DNA from: an uncultured Clostridium sp.
GTDB lineage: Bacteria; Bacillota_I; Bacilli_A; RF39; UBA660
NCBI GenBank assembly: GCA_945788325.1
Contig: CALZLL010000005.1
Span: 1 to 29,847 of the forward strand
Direction: 5' to 3'
Length of the DNA: 29,847 bases
The translations under genes and the position numbers were made by a program. Position 1 is the stretch's first letter. Each line of letters opens with the position of its first letter. The notes under the pieces were generated by a model. The model did not search any database, was not told the DNA's origin, and worked only from the letters and a program-made list of their open reading frames with translations. Below, one piece after another: positions 23,075-29,847 of the stretch.

Positions 23075-23909
23075 CATAATAGATGGAATAGAAGCTAGTT
23101 TATTTTTTAAAAATAAAATTAAACAAGAAATAAATGAAGAAGGTTTAACACCTTGTCTTACGGTAATTCAAATAGGGGATAATAAAGCAAGTACGATATA
23201 TGTTAGAAATAAAGAAAAAGCTTGTAATGATGTAAAAATAAAATTTGATTTGATAAAGTTCCCGGAAACAATTTCTGAAGATTTAGTAATTGATGAAATA
23301 AGAAGACTAAATAATGATGTAAGTGTTAATGGGATTTTGGTACAATTACCATTACCACAAGGATTTGACGAAGGTAAAATTATAAATGAAATCTCACCAT
23401 TAAAAGACGTTGATGGTTTAACTTATCAAAACGTTGGTAATTTAGTTCTTGAAAACGAGTGTTTAGTTTCATGTACACCAATGGGTGTTATGGAACTTTT
23501 AGATATGTATAACGTTGATTTATTAGGTAAAAACGTATGTGTTGTTGGAAGAAGTAACTTGGTTGGTAAACCACTTATTCAGCTATTATTACAAAAAAAT
23601 GCAACGGTAAGTATTTGCCACTCAAAAAGTAAGAACATAAAAGATTATACTAAGATGGCTGATGTTTTAATAGTTGCAGCAGGGCATCCTAATTTAATAA
23701 CAAAAGATATGGTAAAAGAAGGATGCGTAGTAATAGACGTTGGAATAAATAGAGAAAATGATTCATTGGTTGGTGACGTTGATTTTGATGGTGTTAGTAA
23801 AAAAGCATCACTTATTACTCCAGTTCCAGGTGGCGTTGGACCAATGACGGTAGCTTCTTTATTAAAAAACGTCGTTAAAGCTTATAAAATTCAGAATGGT
23901 TTAAGATGA
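23067..23909 (+). CDS. folD: Methylene-THF dehydrogenase/methenyl-THF cyclohydrolase
   Basis: Bifunctional FolD oxidises 5,10-methylene-THF and hydrolyses methenyl-THF to 10-formyl-THF for purine and formyl-Met-tRNA synthesis. It has 280 residues. The catalytic Tyr45/Lys49 pair is in TIYVRNKEKAC. The conserved blocks VQLPLPQGFDE, DVDGLT, the dinucleotide-binding GRSNLVGKPL, and PVPGGVGPMTVASLL are present. The start overlaps glyA and follows AAGGAGG (23054-23060). The stop overlaps the Smr gene start (ATGA), so glyA, folD and smr are translationally coupled. Confidence 0.98.
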   Translation: MNNIIDGIEASLFFKNKIKQEINEEGLTPCLTVIQIGDNKASTIYVRNKEKACNDVKIKFDLIKFPETISEDLVIDEIRRLNNDVSVNGILVQLPLPQGFDEGKIINEISPLKDVDGLTYQNVGNLVLENECLVSCTPMGVMELLDMYNVDLLGKNVCVVGRSNLVGKPLIQLLLQKNATVSICHSKSKNIKDYTKMADVLIVAAGHPNLITKDMVKEGCVVIDVGINRENDSLVGDVDFDGVSKKASLITPVPGGVGPMTVASLLKNVVKAYKIQNGLR

Positions 23910-24184
23910 AAACAAGTTTAGATGACGTTTTTATAGATTCTTTACCAACACTTGACTTACATGGTGAAACAAGGGATTCAGCAAGAGTTTTAATAAAAGA
24001 ATTTATTTGTGATAATTATGTACTTAAGAATGAAAAAGTAGTTATTATCCATGGTGTAGGAACCGGTGCTTTAAAAGATGAAACCAATAATGCTTTAAAA
24101 CAAAATAAATATGTAAAAGATTTTCATTTAAATCATTATAATTCAGGATGTATGGTTGTGTACATAAAAAAAAGAATTGATTAA
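23906..24184 (+). CDS. Stand-alone Smr-domain protein
   Basis: 92-residue protein consisting of one Smr domain, the module found at the C-terminus of MutS2. It has the LDLHGETRDSARV motif (D-L-H-G) and the second motif IIHGVGTGALKDET (H-G-x-G-x-G-x-L), followed by the GCMVVYIKK strand. Smr domains bind and often cut DNA or RNA; recent work on MutS2 ties them to ribosome-collision rescue. Which role applies to a stand-alone copy is unknown. No own ribosome site is visible, so translation probably depends on coupling to folD. It is the last gene of the operon; a terminator hairpin begins in its final codons. Confidence 0.88.
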   Translation: MKTSLDDVFIDSLPTLDLHGETRDSARVLIKEFICDNYVLKNEKVVIIHGVGTGALKDETNNALKQNKYVKDFHLNHYNSGCMVVYIKKRID

Positions 24185-24199
24185 AAAGTTCTTTTTTTT
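24170..24199 (+). terminator. Operon terminator overlapping the smr gene end
   Basis: AAAAGAATT (24170-24178) pairs with AGTTCTTTT (24187-24195, one T-G pair), loop of 8 holding the stop codon, T tract to 24199. Confidence 0.65.
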
Positions 24200-24263
24200 A
24201 ATAAAAAAATAAGCATTATAATGATAAAAAAATATTAATTACTAGCAAATTACTAAAAAAAGT

Positions 24264-24292
24264 TTGACATTTTATAAAAAAAGTGCTAGTAT
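24264..24292 (+). promoter_or_regulatory. Strong promoter for the Cys-rich repeat protein
   Basis: Perfect -35 TTGACA (24264-24269), 17-bp spacer, TGC-TAGTAT (-10 at 24287-24292). It is the only perfect -35 found in the window. AGGGGGAG follows as ribosome site. Confidence 0.8.
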
Positions 24293-24323
24293 ATATGGCA
24301 TTCAAACAAAAGGGGGAGTTTTG

Positions 24324-26189
24324 ATGGAAGAAAAAAGAGGCTTAACCATTAAGGATTTATTAATAAGATTAATATTAATAATCATATTTATATTTTTACT
24401 TATATGGTTATTTCCAATGCCAGACTTAAAACCACTAAATAATCAAATTTTTGCTGATAATATTGACCGAATGAAGGATGTTGCTAAATCTTATTATACG
24501 GTTGAAAGATTACCAGAAAATATTAATGATTCTAAAAAGATGACATTAAAAGAAATGATTGATAACAAATTAATACTACCTTTAATGGATTCTAATGGAA
24601 AATATTGTAGTGAAGATGATTCATATATTGAAATTACTAAATTAGAAAATGAATACATAATAAAAGTATATTTATCATGTTCAGATAAGCAAGATTACAT
24701 AATTGAACATTTTGGTTGTTATGATATATGTAGTGATAAATGTAAGATGTTAGAAACCACTTCTAAATCTGGTTATGCTAAAGATATTACAAAAAAGAAA
24801 ACTACTATAGGTAAAATAACAACTACTAAAAATAATGGTAAGATTTATGAATATCAATTTGTTAAAAATGAGTGTACCGAAAAATTTGAAAAGTATGTAT
24901 GCCCAAGTGGTTATTATTTAGCAGGAGATACTTGTATTAAAAATGGTTCTCAAGTTGTAACAAAAGAAGCTACTAAAAAAGTTAGTGTAGTTACTTCAAC
25001 TGATTCGAAAAACGCTAAGGCTGTTACTAATAGTTCTACCGAATTAGTGGATGCAAGTTGTAGAATAGATTATGTAACAAGTACCCAAAATGCGACTACA
25101 AAAACTACTTTATATAGTGCTATTGCAACTACAAAAACTCAAAAAATAACCGCTGATAAAGTTTATAGTTATGATGTTAAGGGTGCTGTTGCAACAACAA
25201 CTACTACAAATGCTAATTACATAACAGGTCAAAATTATGATGTTATAACGGCTGATCAAATTATATCATCTTATAAGTGGGCTTATGATTATACTTTAGT
25301 TTCTACTGATGGATCATTAGCATATGTAAATGATAATGAAAAAATGGTTTATGTTGAATCTTGGTCAGAACCAACTTGTTCAACATGTGCTACTTTAAAA
25401 GTATATTATAAATATTATCATTATACTAAAACTGCAGCAGATTATAAATATTCATGTGATGCATATCCAGGATATTCATTATATGATGGAAACAAATGTA
25501 GAAAAGCAACTACTACTTCAAAAACTTGTCCAGGAGGTTATAAGCCAAATGGTGATGTATGTACTAAAACATCTACAAGTTATAGTTGTTCTAAATATGG
25601 ATCAGATTACGAATACAATTCAAATAATAAAACATGTGTAAAAACAACTATTTCGTATAAATGTCCATCGGGAACTGAAAAGACCAGTGATCCTAAGTAT
25701 TGTGCTAAGAAAGTAACAACTTATTCTTGTCCATCAGGAACTACTGATGCTGGTAATAATACTTGTAAGAAAATAGAATATAGTTGTCCATCAAATACTT
25801 CAACTAAGACTTATACTTTAAATGGTACAAAATGTACGGTTAAATCTAAGGTTAAAGTATGTTCTTGTCCATCAGGTACAGTACAAACAAGTGATAAGTT
25901 ACATTGTGCAAAGACAAATTCAAGTACAACTTACACATGTAGTGACTATCCAGGGTACACTTTAAATGGTACAAAATGTACAAAGACTATAAACACTGAA
26001 AAAATCACTTATGTATGTGATAGTGGATATACTTTAAATGGTACAAATTGTGTTAAAACAGTTAATACTAGTGATAGTAAAAAAGCTGAGAAAAAATATA
26101 ATACAGTTTGTGAACAAAAATATAAATGGTCTACTAAAACATCAATTAGTGGTTGGACGTATACTGGAAACAAAAGACAAATCAACTAA
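24324..26189 (+). CDS. Membrane-anchored Thr/Cys-rich repeat protein, unknown function
   Basis: 621-residue predicted surface protein. A short basic start (MEEKRGLTIKDLLIR) leads into one membrane segment (residues 14-31, LILIIIFIFLLIWLF) without a clear cleavage site, so it is probably an N-terminal anchor with the rest outside. A conserved-looking globular region follows to about residue 150 (DNIDRMKDVAKSYYTVERLP, then Cys pairs in YLSCSD, GCYDIC and DKC). Next comes a Thr/Lys-rich stretch with aromatic strands, then about nine Cys-paired repeats of 16-22 residues (CPSGT..., GYTLNGTKC). It ends in WTYTGNKRQIN. The repeats recall EGF-like or keratin-type disulfide modules. No sorting signal is seen, so the upstream sortase is not its anchor. 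The strong promoter suggests high expression. ATG 24324 follows AGGGGGAG; earlier in-frame codons lie in the promoter. Confidence 0.75.
   Translation: MEEKRGLTIKDLLIRLILIIIFIFLLIWLFPMPDLKPLNNQIFADNIDRMKDVAKSYYTVERLPENINDSKKMTLKEMIDNKLILPLMDSNGKYCSEDDSYIEITKLENEYIIKVYLSCSDKQDYIIEHFGCYDICSDKCKMLETTSKSGYAKDITKKKTTIGKITTTKNNGKIYEYQFVKNECTEKFEKYVCPSGYYLAGDTCIKNGSQVVTKEATKKVSVVTSTDSKNAKAVTNSSTELVDASCRIDYVTSTQNATTKTTLYSAIATTKTQKITADKVYSYDVKGAVATTTTTNANYITGQNYDVITADQIISSYKWAYDYTLVSTDGSLAYVNDNEKMVYVESWSEPTCSTCATLKVYYKYYHYTKTAADYKYSCDAYPGYSLYDGNKCRKATTTSKTCPGGYKPNGDVCTKTSTSYSCSKYGSDYEYNSNNKTCVKTTISYKCPSGTEKTSDPKYCAKKVTTYSCPSGTTDAGNNTCKKIEYSCPSNTSTKTYTLNGTKCTVKSKVKVCSCPSGTVQTSDKLHCAKTNSSTTYTCSDYPGYTLNGTKCTKTINTEKITYVCDSGYTLNGTNCVKTVNTSDSKKAEKKYNTVCEQKYKWSTKTSISGWTYTGNKRQIN
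25447..26062 (+). repeat. Imperfect tandem Cys-pair repeats in the surface protein
   Basis: Repeats follow the pattern Y-x-C-P/D-S-G-x(4-12)-C-x-K: PGYSLYDGNKC, CPGGYKPNGDVC, CPSGTEKTSDPKYC, CPSGTTDAGNNTC, CPSGTVQTSDKLHC, PGYTLNGTKC and SGYTLNGTNC. Some units share DNA as well: ACTTTAAATGGTACAAA occurs at about 25815, 25960 and 26031. Such sequence identity makes gain or loss of units by recombination likely. Confidence 0.75.
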
Positions 26190-26212
26190 TTAATAAAAGA
26201 TAAAAAGGGGAT

Positions 26213-26242
26213 AAAGAGGGCTTAAATTAGTCTTCTTTTTTT
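26213..26242 (+). terminator. Terminator after the Cys-rich protein gene
   Basis: Nine-bp stem (26213-26221 with 26230-26238, two G-T pairs), loop of 8, T tract to 26242. Confidence 0.7.
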
Positions 26243-26250
26243 GTTATAAT
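26242..26250 (+). promoter_or_regulatory. Extended -10 promoter for priA
   Basis: TGT-TATAAT (-10 at 26245-26250), directly adjoining the terminator T tract. Confidence 0.65.
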
Positions 26251-26270
26251 ATCCTTAAGGAGATGATGAT

Positions 26271-28436
26271 ATGTACATAAATGTTTTAGTTGAAACAAAA
26301 GTAAAAGCTAATGATATGACATTTACTTATCATGCTGATTCTAATTATAAAGAAAATTTAATAGGAAAAAGAGTACTAGTTCCTTTTTCTAATAGAGTTG
26401 TTGAAGGTTTTGCATTAGAATATACTACTCAGCCTAAAGATTATGTTGCAAAAGATATTATCAAGGTTGTAGACGATGAAACTATTTTAAATAATGAGTT
26501 AATATCGCTTGGTAAATTTATTAATAAAAAATATTTATGTTCACTTATTTATGCATATCAAGTTATGCTTCCAAAGGCTTTAAAAGCTAATCATAAAATA
26601 AATTATCATGCTAAAAAACTTACTTATGTTAAGTTAAATGATAAAGCTCTAACCAGCGATATTAAAATAAGACAACAACTTGAAATAATTAACTTTTTAA
26701 AGGCAAATGATGAAGTTTTAAAATCAAGTATAAAAAGTAAGTCATCATTAAAAAAACTTATTGATAAAAAAATAGTAATAGAATATGAAAAAGAATTATA
26801 TCGAGACGTTACTTCGTCTTATGATAGTAAGTTAATAAAACTTAATTTTGATCAACAAAAGGTATCAGATGAAATTAAAAAAAGTATTGGTATATCAAAA
26901 ACAATGCTTTTATATGGGGTTACTGGTTCTGGTAAAACAGAAGTTTATATAGACGTTGTTAAAGAAGTTTTAAAACGTGGTAAACAAGCTATAATTTTAG
27001 TTCCTGAAATAAGTCTTACACCACAAATTACTGCTAGGTTTAAAGGTGTTTTTAAAGATGATGTAGCAATTTTACATTCTTCTTTATCTGATGGTGAAAG
27101 ATATGATGAATTTAGAAAGATAAACAGGGGAGAAGTAAACGTTGTAATAGGTGCTAGATCAGCTGTTTTTGCACCATTAAAAAATATTGGTGTAATAATA
27201 ATAGATGAAGAACACTCTGAAAGTTATAAACAGGAAAATAACCCTAGGTATAACACTCTTGATATAGCAATGGAAAGATCAAGAACTCATAATTGTCCAG
27301 TAATACTTGGTAGTGCAACACCTACGATAGAAAGCTATGCTAGGGCTCAAAAAGGGTATTATGATTATCTAGAGTTACCAAAAAGAGTTAATGAAAAAAA
27401 ATTACCGAGCGTATCAATAGTTGATATGAGAAATGAAATAAGAAAAGGTAATAAAGTATTTTCAGAGGAATTAATTAAAAAAATAAATGATCGTTTACAA
27501 AAGAAAGAACAAGTTATGCTTCTTTTAAATAGAAGGGGTTATTCAAACTATTTAACTTGCCAAAATTGTGGATATACTTTTAAGTGCCCTAATTGTGATA
27601 TAACTTTAACTTATCATAAAACGTCAGGTATGATGAGATGTCATTATTGTGGTTATGGAACAAATAGGTTAGAAAAATGTCCATCATGTAATGAAAAATC
27701 TGTTCGTGAAATAGGTCATGGTACGGAGAGAATAGAAGAAGAAATAAAATCATTATTTCCGCTTGCTAAAGTACTTAGAATGGATGCTGATACAACTAGT
27801 AAAAAGGGTTCTCATGGTAAAATAATAGAAGCTTTTAATAAAGGTGATTATAATATATTAGTAGGAACTCAGATGATAGCTAAAGGACTTAATTTTCCTA
27901 ACGTTACGTTAGTTGGTGTAATAAACGCAGATTCATCTTTAAATATTCCTAATTTTAGGAGTAGTGAAAATACATATAGTTTATTAGACCAAGTAATTGG
28001 TAGAGTTGGCCGTGCTGATAAAGAAGGTGAAGCAATCATTCAAACTTTTAACGCTGATAATTATGCAATTACTTGTGCTGCTAATCATGATTATAAAGAT
28101 TTTTATAAAAGAGAAATGCTTGTAAGAAAAAAATTAAACTATCCACCATATTGCTTTATAACATTAATTAAAATATCATCAAAGGATTTTGAATATGGTA
28201 TTAAGGAAGCTAAGAAAATAAGTATGTTTTTAAAAGGTAAATTAAGTACTACAACCAGTATATTAGGTCCTTCAATAGCTAGTGTGCTTAAGATTAATAA
28301 TAATTATAATTTTCAGGTTATTTTAAAATATAAAAAAGATGATAAATTATATACTTCATTAAATAATTTGATTAAATTATATGAAGGAAATAATAAAATT
28401 AAAGTTGAGTTGGATTTTAATCCGATTAGTTTATAG
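26271..28436 (+). CDS. priA: Primosomal protein N' (replication restart helicase)
   Basis: PriA binds abandoned replication forks and recombination intermediates and starts helicase reloading. It has 721 residues. The N-terminal DNA-binding domain opens YINVLVETKVKANDMTFTY. Walker A is GVTGSGKTEVY (Lys near residue 224), and Walker B is the DEEH box in IIIDEEHSESYKQ. Two zinc sites are built from the paired cysteines of CQNCGYTFKCPNC and CHYCG...CPSC. Helicase motifs V and VI are MIAKGLNFPNVTLVGVIN and LLDQVIGRVGRADKEGE. All are intact. AAGGAG (26255-26260) precedes ATG 26271. It leads a three-gene operon with an HD protein and a MazG-like protein, and complements the AddAB repair enzyme encoded upstream. 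Confidence 0.98.
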   Translation: MYINVLVETKVKANDMTFTYHADSNYKENLIGKRVLVPFSNRVVEGFALEYTTQPKDYVAKDIIKVVDDETILNNELISLGKFINKKYLCSLIYAYQVMLPKALKANHKINYHAKKLTYVKLNDKALTSDIKIRQQLEIINFLKANDEVLKSSIKSKSSLKKLIDKKIVIEYEKELYRDVTSSYDSKLIKLNFDQQKVSDEIKKSIGISKTMLLYGVTGSGKTEVYIDVVKEVLKRGKQAIILVPEISLTPQITARFKGVFKDDVAILHSSLSDGERYDEFRKINRGEVNVVIGARSAVFAPLKNIGVIIIDEEHSESYKQENNPRYNTLDIAMERSRTHNCPVILGSATPTIESYARAQKGYYDYLELPKRVNEKKLPSVSIVDMRNEIRKGNKVFSEELIKKINDRLQKKEQVMLLLNRRGYSNYLTCQNCGYTFKCPNCDITLTYHKTSGMMRCHYCGYGTNRLEKCPSCNEKSVREIGHGTERIEEEIKSLFPLAKVLRMDADTTSKKGSHGKIIEAFNKGDYNILVGTQMIAKGLNFPNVTLVGVINADSSLNIPNFRSSENTYSLLDQVIGRVGRADKEGEAIIQTFNADNYAITCAANHDYKDFYKREMLVRKKLNYPPYCFITLIKISSKDFEYGIKEAKKISMFLKGKLSTTTSILGPSIASVLKINNNYNFQVILKYKKDDKLYTSLNNLIKLYEGNNKIKVELDFNPISL

Positions 28437-28447
28437 GAGAAAATAAA

Positions 28448-29080
28448 ATGAACAAGTGTAGAAACATAATAAATTTTTATTTATTTGCTAATAAATTAAA
28501 AGAAAAAGTTAGAACTGGTTTTATAGAAATAGGAATAAATAAAGAAAGAATAGAATCTGTTGCGGAACATATATATGGATGCTTAATACTTGCTATTGCA
28601 ATAGATAGTGAATATAAACTTAATTTAGATATGTATAAAGTTCTTAAAATGTTAACCCTTCATGAACTAGAAGAAATATTAATGGGTGATTTAACTTTAA
28701 GAAGTGGTATGACTACTGAAGAAAAAAAAGAAAAAGGAAGATTGTGTGTTCATGAGGTGACAAATGGTTTATTAAAGCAAGAAGAAATTAAAAAACTATT
28801 AGATGAGTTTAATGATCATAAAACAGAAGAATCAGTATTTTGTTATCAAATAGATAAAATGGAATGTGATTTTCAAGCTAAAATTTATGATTTACAAGGT
28901 GTGTTTAGTTATGATAAAGCAATGGAAGACTTACCATTTTATGGAGATAGAGCAGATGAAATAAAAAGCAAGTCAAAGACTGCTAGTGATTTTTGGATAG
29001 AATATGATAAACCAAGGTTTGAGAAAAATGAGATATTTAAAGATTTAATAAATGAAATACAAAATATAAAGGAGTTATAA
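28448..29080 (+). CDS. HD-domain protein, YfbR-like
   Basis: 210-residue protein resembling the YfbR/HDDC2 group of HD-domain 5'-nucleotidases. It has ERIESVAEHIYGCLI (R...S-V-A-E-H, first metal His) and the second block KMLTLHELEEILMGDLT. The metal motif that is usually His-Asp reads His-Glu here; Glu could still bind metal, but the change is notable. The later helix carrying YQIDKMECDFQAKIYD supplies the distal Asp. Likely a deoxynucleoside 5'-monophosphatase or a related nucleotide hydrolase (inference). AGGAG (28435-28439) overlaps the priA stop; the stop codon shares one base with the next gene's ATG. Pairing with a MazG-like pyrophosphohydrolase suggests a nucleotide-sanitising pair. 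Confidence 0.75.
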   Translation: MNKCRNIINFYLFANKLKEKVRTGFIEIGINKERIESVAEHIYGCLILAIAIDSEYKLNLDMYKVLKMLTLHELEEILMGDLTLRSGMTTEEKKEKGRLCVHEVTNGLLKQEEIKKLLDEFNDHKTEESVFCYQIDKMECDFQAKIYDLQGVFSYDKAMEDLPFYGDRADEIKSKSKTASDFWIEYDKPRFEKNEIFKDLINEIQNIKEL

Positions 29081-29562
29081 TGGAAAAGAAAATACATAAT
29101 AAATTAGTTAGAGATAACATACCAAACATAATATCTAATAATGGGGAATATTTTAGTATTAGAACTTTATCTGATGAAGAATTAGAAAAAGAAACTAATA
29201 AAAAAATGAAAGAAGAGCTAAATGAAGTTATAAATTCTAAAACTAATGAGGAATTAATAAGTGAATTAGGTGATTTACTTGAAGTAATACTATTAAAAGC
29301 TGAACTTCATAATATTAGTTTTGATGATATAGAAAAATCAAGATTAAAAAAACAAGAAAAAAATGGTGCGTTTAATAAAAGAATATTTTTAATATCAACC
29401 GCCGATAAAGAATACGTTGATCATAATAAAGGATGCATAACTTGTATTAATGGTTCTTGCACTTTACCTACTAATGAAAAGTATGATTACGAAGATGATG
29501 GTAAACCTGCTGGTTATTATTGCGTTGGATATAAATCAGTTTATGAAAAGTTAAAAAAATAA
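29080..29562 (+). CDS. MazG-like/phosphoribosyl-ATP pyrophosphohydrolase-like protein with Cys-rich tail
   Basis: 160 residues. The first ~105 match the compact all-helical MazG-like type found in Firmicutes: KLVRDNIPNII, LEKETNKKMKEELNEVIN with the E-x-x-E metal helix, ELISELGDLLEVILLKAE with the E-x-x-D pair, and RLKKQEKNGAFNKRIFL. Such proteins hydrolyse nucleoside triphosphates to monophosphates. The last ~55 residues are an extension not usual in the family: GCITCINGSC, then YDYEDDGKPAGYYCVGYKS. The four cysteines (C-x2-C-x4-C, then one more ~25 residues on) suggest a metal-binding knuckle or a disulfide. AAAGGAG (29068-29074) precedes the ATG. No terminator hairpin is clear after the gene; 29563-29590 is plain AT-rich DNA. 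Confidence 0.72.
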   Translation: MEKKIHNKLVRDNIPNIISNNGEYFSIRTLSDEELEKETNKKMKEELNEVINSKTNEELISELGDLLEVILLKAELHNISFDDIEKSRLKKQEKNGAFNKRIFLISTADKEYVDHNKGCITCINGSCTLPTNEKYDYEDDGKPAGYYCVGYKSVYEKLKK

Positions 29563-29592
29563 TTTTAAGACTTATAAAATCTAAAAATTTAC

Positions 29593-29622
29593 TTGTATCA
29601 TATAATATTTATGTGTTATAAT
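29593..29622 (+). promoter_or_regulatory. rpsB promoter
   Basis: TTGTAT (29593-29598), 18-bp spacer, TGT-TATAAT (-10 at 29617-29622). Transcription should begin near 29629. Confidence 0.7.
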
Positions 29623-29628
29623 AAGCAT

Positions 29629-29740
29629 GGCTTTTCAAGAGGAAAAGAAATACACACAAATTTGGATTTATGTTTCGAGTGCCGAAGAGGTGAATCATAA
29701 AGTTGAAGAATTTGGAGGAAATAACGAAGGAGGAATGAAA
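29629..29740 (+). ncRNA. Structured rpsB leader, probable autoregulatory element
   Basis: A ~112-base leader, unusually long for this genome. Hairpin 1: CTTTTC (29631-29636) with GAAAAG (29642-29647), loop AAGAG. Then a composite stem: CAAATT (29657-29662) with AATTTG (29709-29714), TTTATG (29667-29672) with CATAAA (29696-29701), and TTTCG (29673-29677) with CGAAG (29683-29687), loop AGTGC. The ribosome site GAAGGAGG (29726-29733) follows. Ribosomal protein leaders often bind their own protein product; this one may bind S2. I do not assign it to a named RNA family. Confidence 0.55.
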
Positions 29741-29847
29741 ATGCCAGTTGTATCAATGAGTTATCTTTTAGAAGCTGGAGTTCATTTTGGACACCAAACT
29801 AAAAGATGGAACCCAAAGATGAAAGAATATATCTTTACTTCAAGAGA
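29741..29847 (+). CDS. rpsB: 30S ribosomal protein S2 (3' end beyond window)
   Basis: The first 35 codons of S2: VSMSYLLEAGVHFGHQTKRW followed by NPKMKEYIFTSR, the highly conserved N-terminus of the protein (L-L-E-A-G-V-H-F-G-H-Q). S2 sits on the small ribosomal subunit and is needed for mRNA binding. ATG 29741 is chosen because GAAGGAGG lies 7 bases upstream; the ATG at 29735 is too close to it. The frame is also open upstream to ATG 29627, but that codon lies at the predicted transcription start and the segment looks like a structured leader. In most bacteria tsf follows rpsB; that would lie beyond the window. Confidence 0.97.
   Translation, partial: MPVVSMSYLLEAGVHFGHQTKRWNPKMKEYIFTSR

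Noticed and set aside
25456..25641. 61-codon + strand frame inside the Cys-rich protein gene
   Set aside because: It is an out-of-frame shadow within repeated coding DNA, without a ribosome site.
29627..29740. In-frame 38-codon upstream extension of rpsB from ATG 29627
   Set aside because: The ATG lies 5 bases after the -10, about where transcription should start, with no ribosome site. S2 does not have such an N-terminus, and the segment folds well as a leader.
1..29847. tRNA, rRNA or CRISPR loci
   Set aside because: No tRNA-like T-loop sequences or CCA-ended cloverleaf patterns, no rRNA-like GC-rich stretches, and no regularly spaced short repeats with unique spacers were seen. The only tandem repeats are within the Cys-rich protein gene and the 12-bp operator repeats.

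Overview
The window looks like chromosomal DNA from a very AT-rich, Gram-positive-type bacterium. It uses the standard genetic code: TGA ends several genes (positions 1511-1513, 4938-4940 and 13919-13921) and TGG encodes Trp, which excludes a Mycoplasma-type code. The gene set is AddAB rather than RecBCD, pyruvate phosphate dikinase, a class B sortase with a wall-anchored substrate, SpoVS and GtrA. This fits an uncultured low-GC Firmicutes/Bacilli lineage close to the Mollicutes branch; the lineage is inference. Every credible gene lies on the + strand, as expected for one replichore arm read along the leading strand.

Layout. 1-1988: a methyltransferase (5' end cut), a RluA-type pseudouridine synthase and a HAD-fold phosphatase, all overlapping. 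2012-5277: an unusual block in which two near-identical copies of the spoVS promoter and 5' half flank a beta-helix surface protein and a class B sortase. The left copy is broken and the right copy is intact. 5299-6412: a YefM/YoeB-type toxin-antitoxin pair and a GtrA membrane protein. 6485-10043: two tandem paralogues of unknown function, a XerC/D-type tyrosine recombinase, and a Fic toxin with a small antitoxin. 10150-12780: ppdK. 12877-15449: small single genes (VOC protein, histidine phosphatase, CYTH-like protein, helical hypothetical). 15520-24184: addB-addA-glyA-folD-smr, tightly packed as one operon. 24324-26189: a membrane-anchored, Thr- and Cys-rich repeat protein. 26271-29562: priA, an HD-domain protein and a MazG-like pyrophosphohydrolase with a Cys-rich tail. 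29593-29847: promoter, structured leader and the start of rpsB.

How the genes work together. The sortase and the surface protein ending in an NPKTS-type signal form an enzyme-substrate pair. AddA and AddB form one double-strand-break repair enzyme, and PriA restarts replication on its products. GlyA and FolD run consecutive one-carbon/folate steps. The two toxin-antitoxin modules and the XerC-like recombinase give 5.3-10 kb an accessory flavour, although no phage or conjugation genes are present.

Regulatory style. Most intergenic gaps are short and hold a Rho-independent hairpin followed at once by an extended -10 promoter (TGN-TATAAT) with a poor -35. No tRNA, rRNA or CRISPR array was seen. 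The most unusual points are the spoVS duplication around the sortase cassette with a possible Xer/dif-like site beside it, the tandem unknown paralogues, the Cys-tailed MazG protein, the YoeB homologue with Cys at the catalytic His position, and the rpsB leader.
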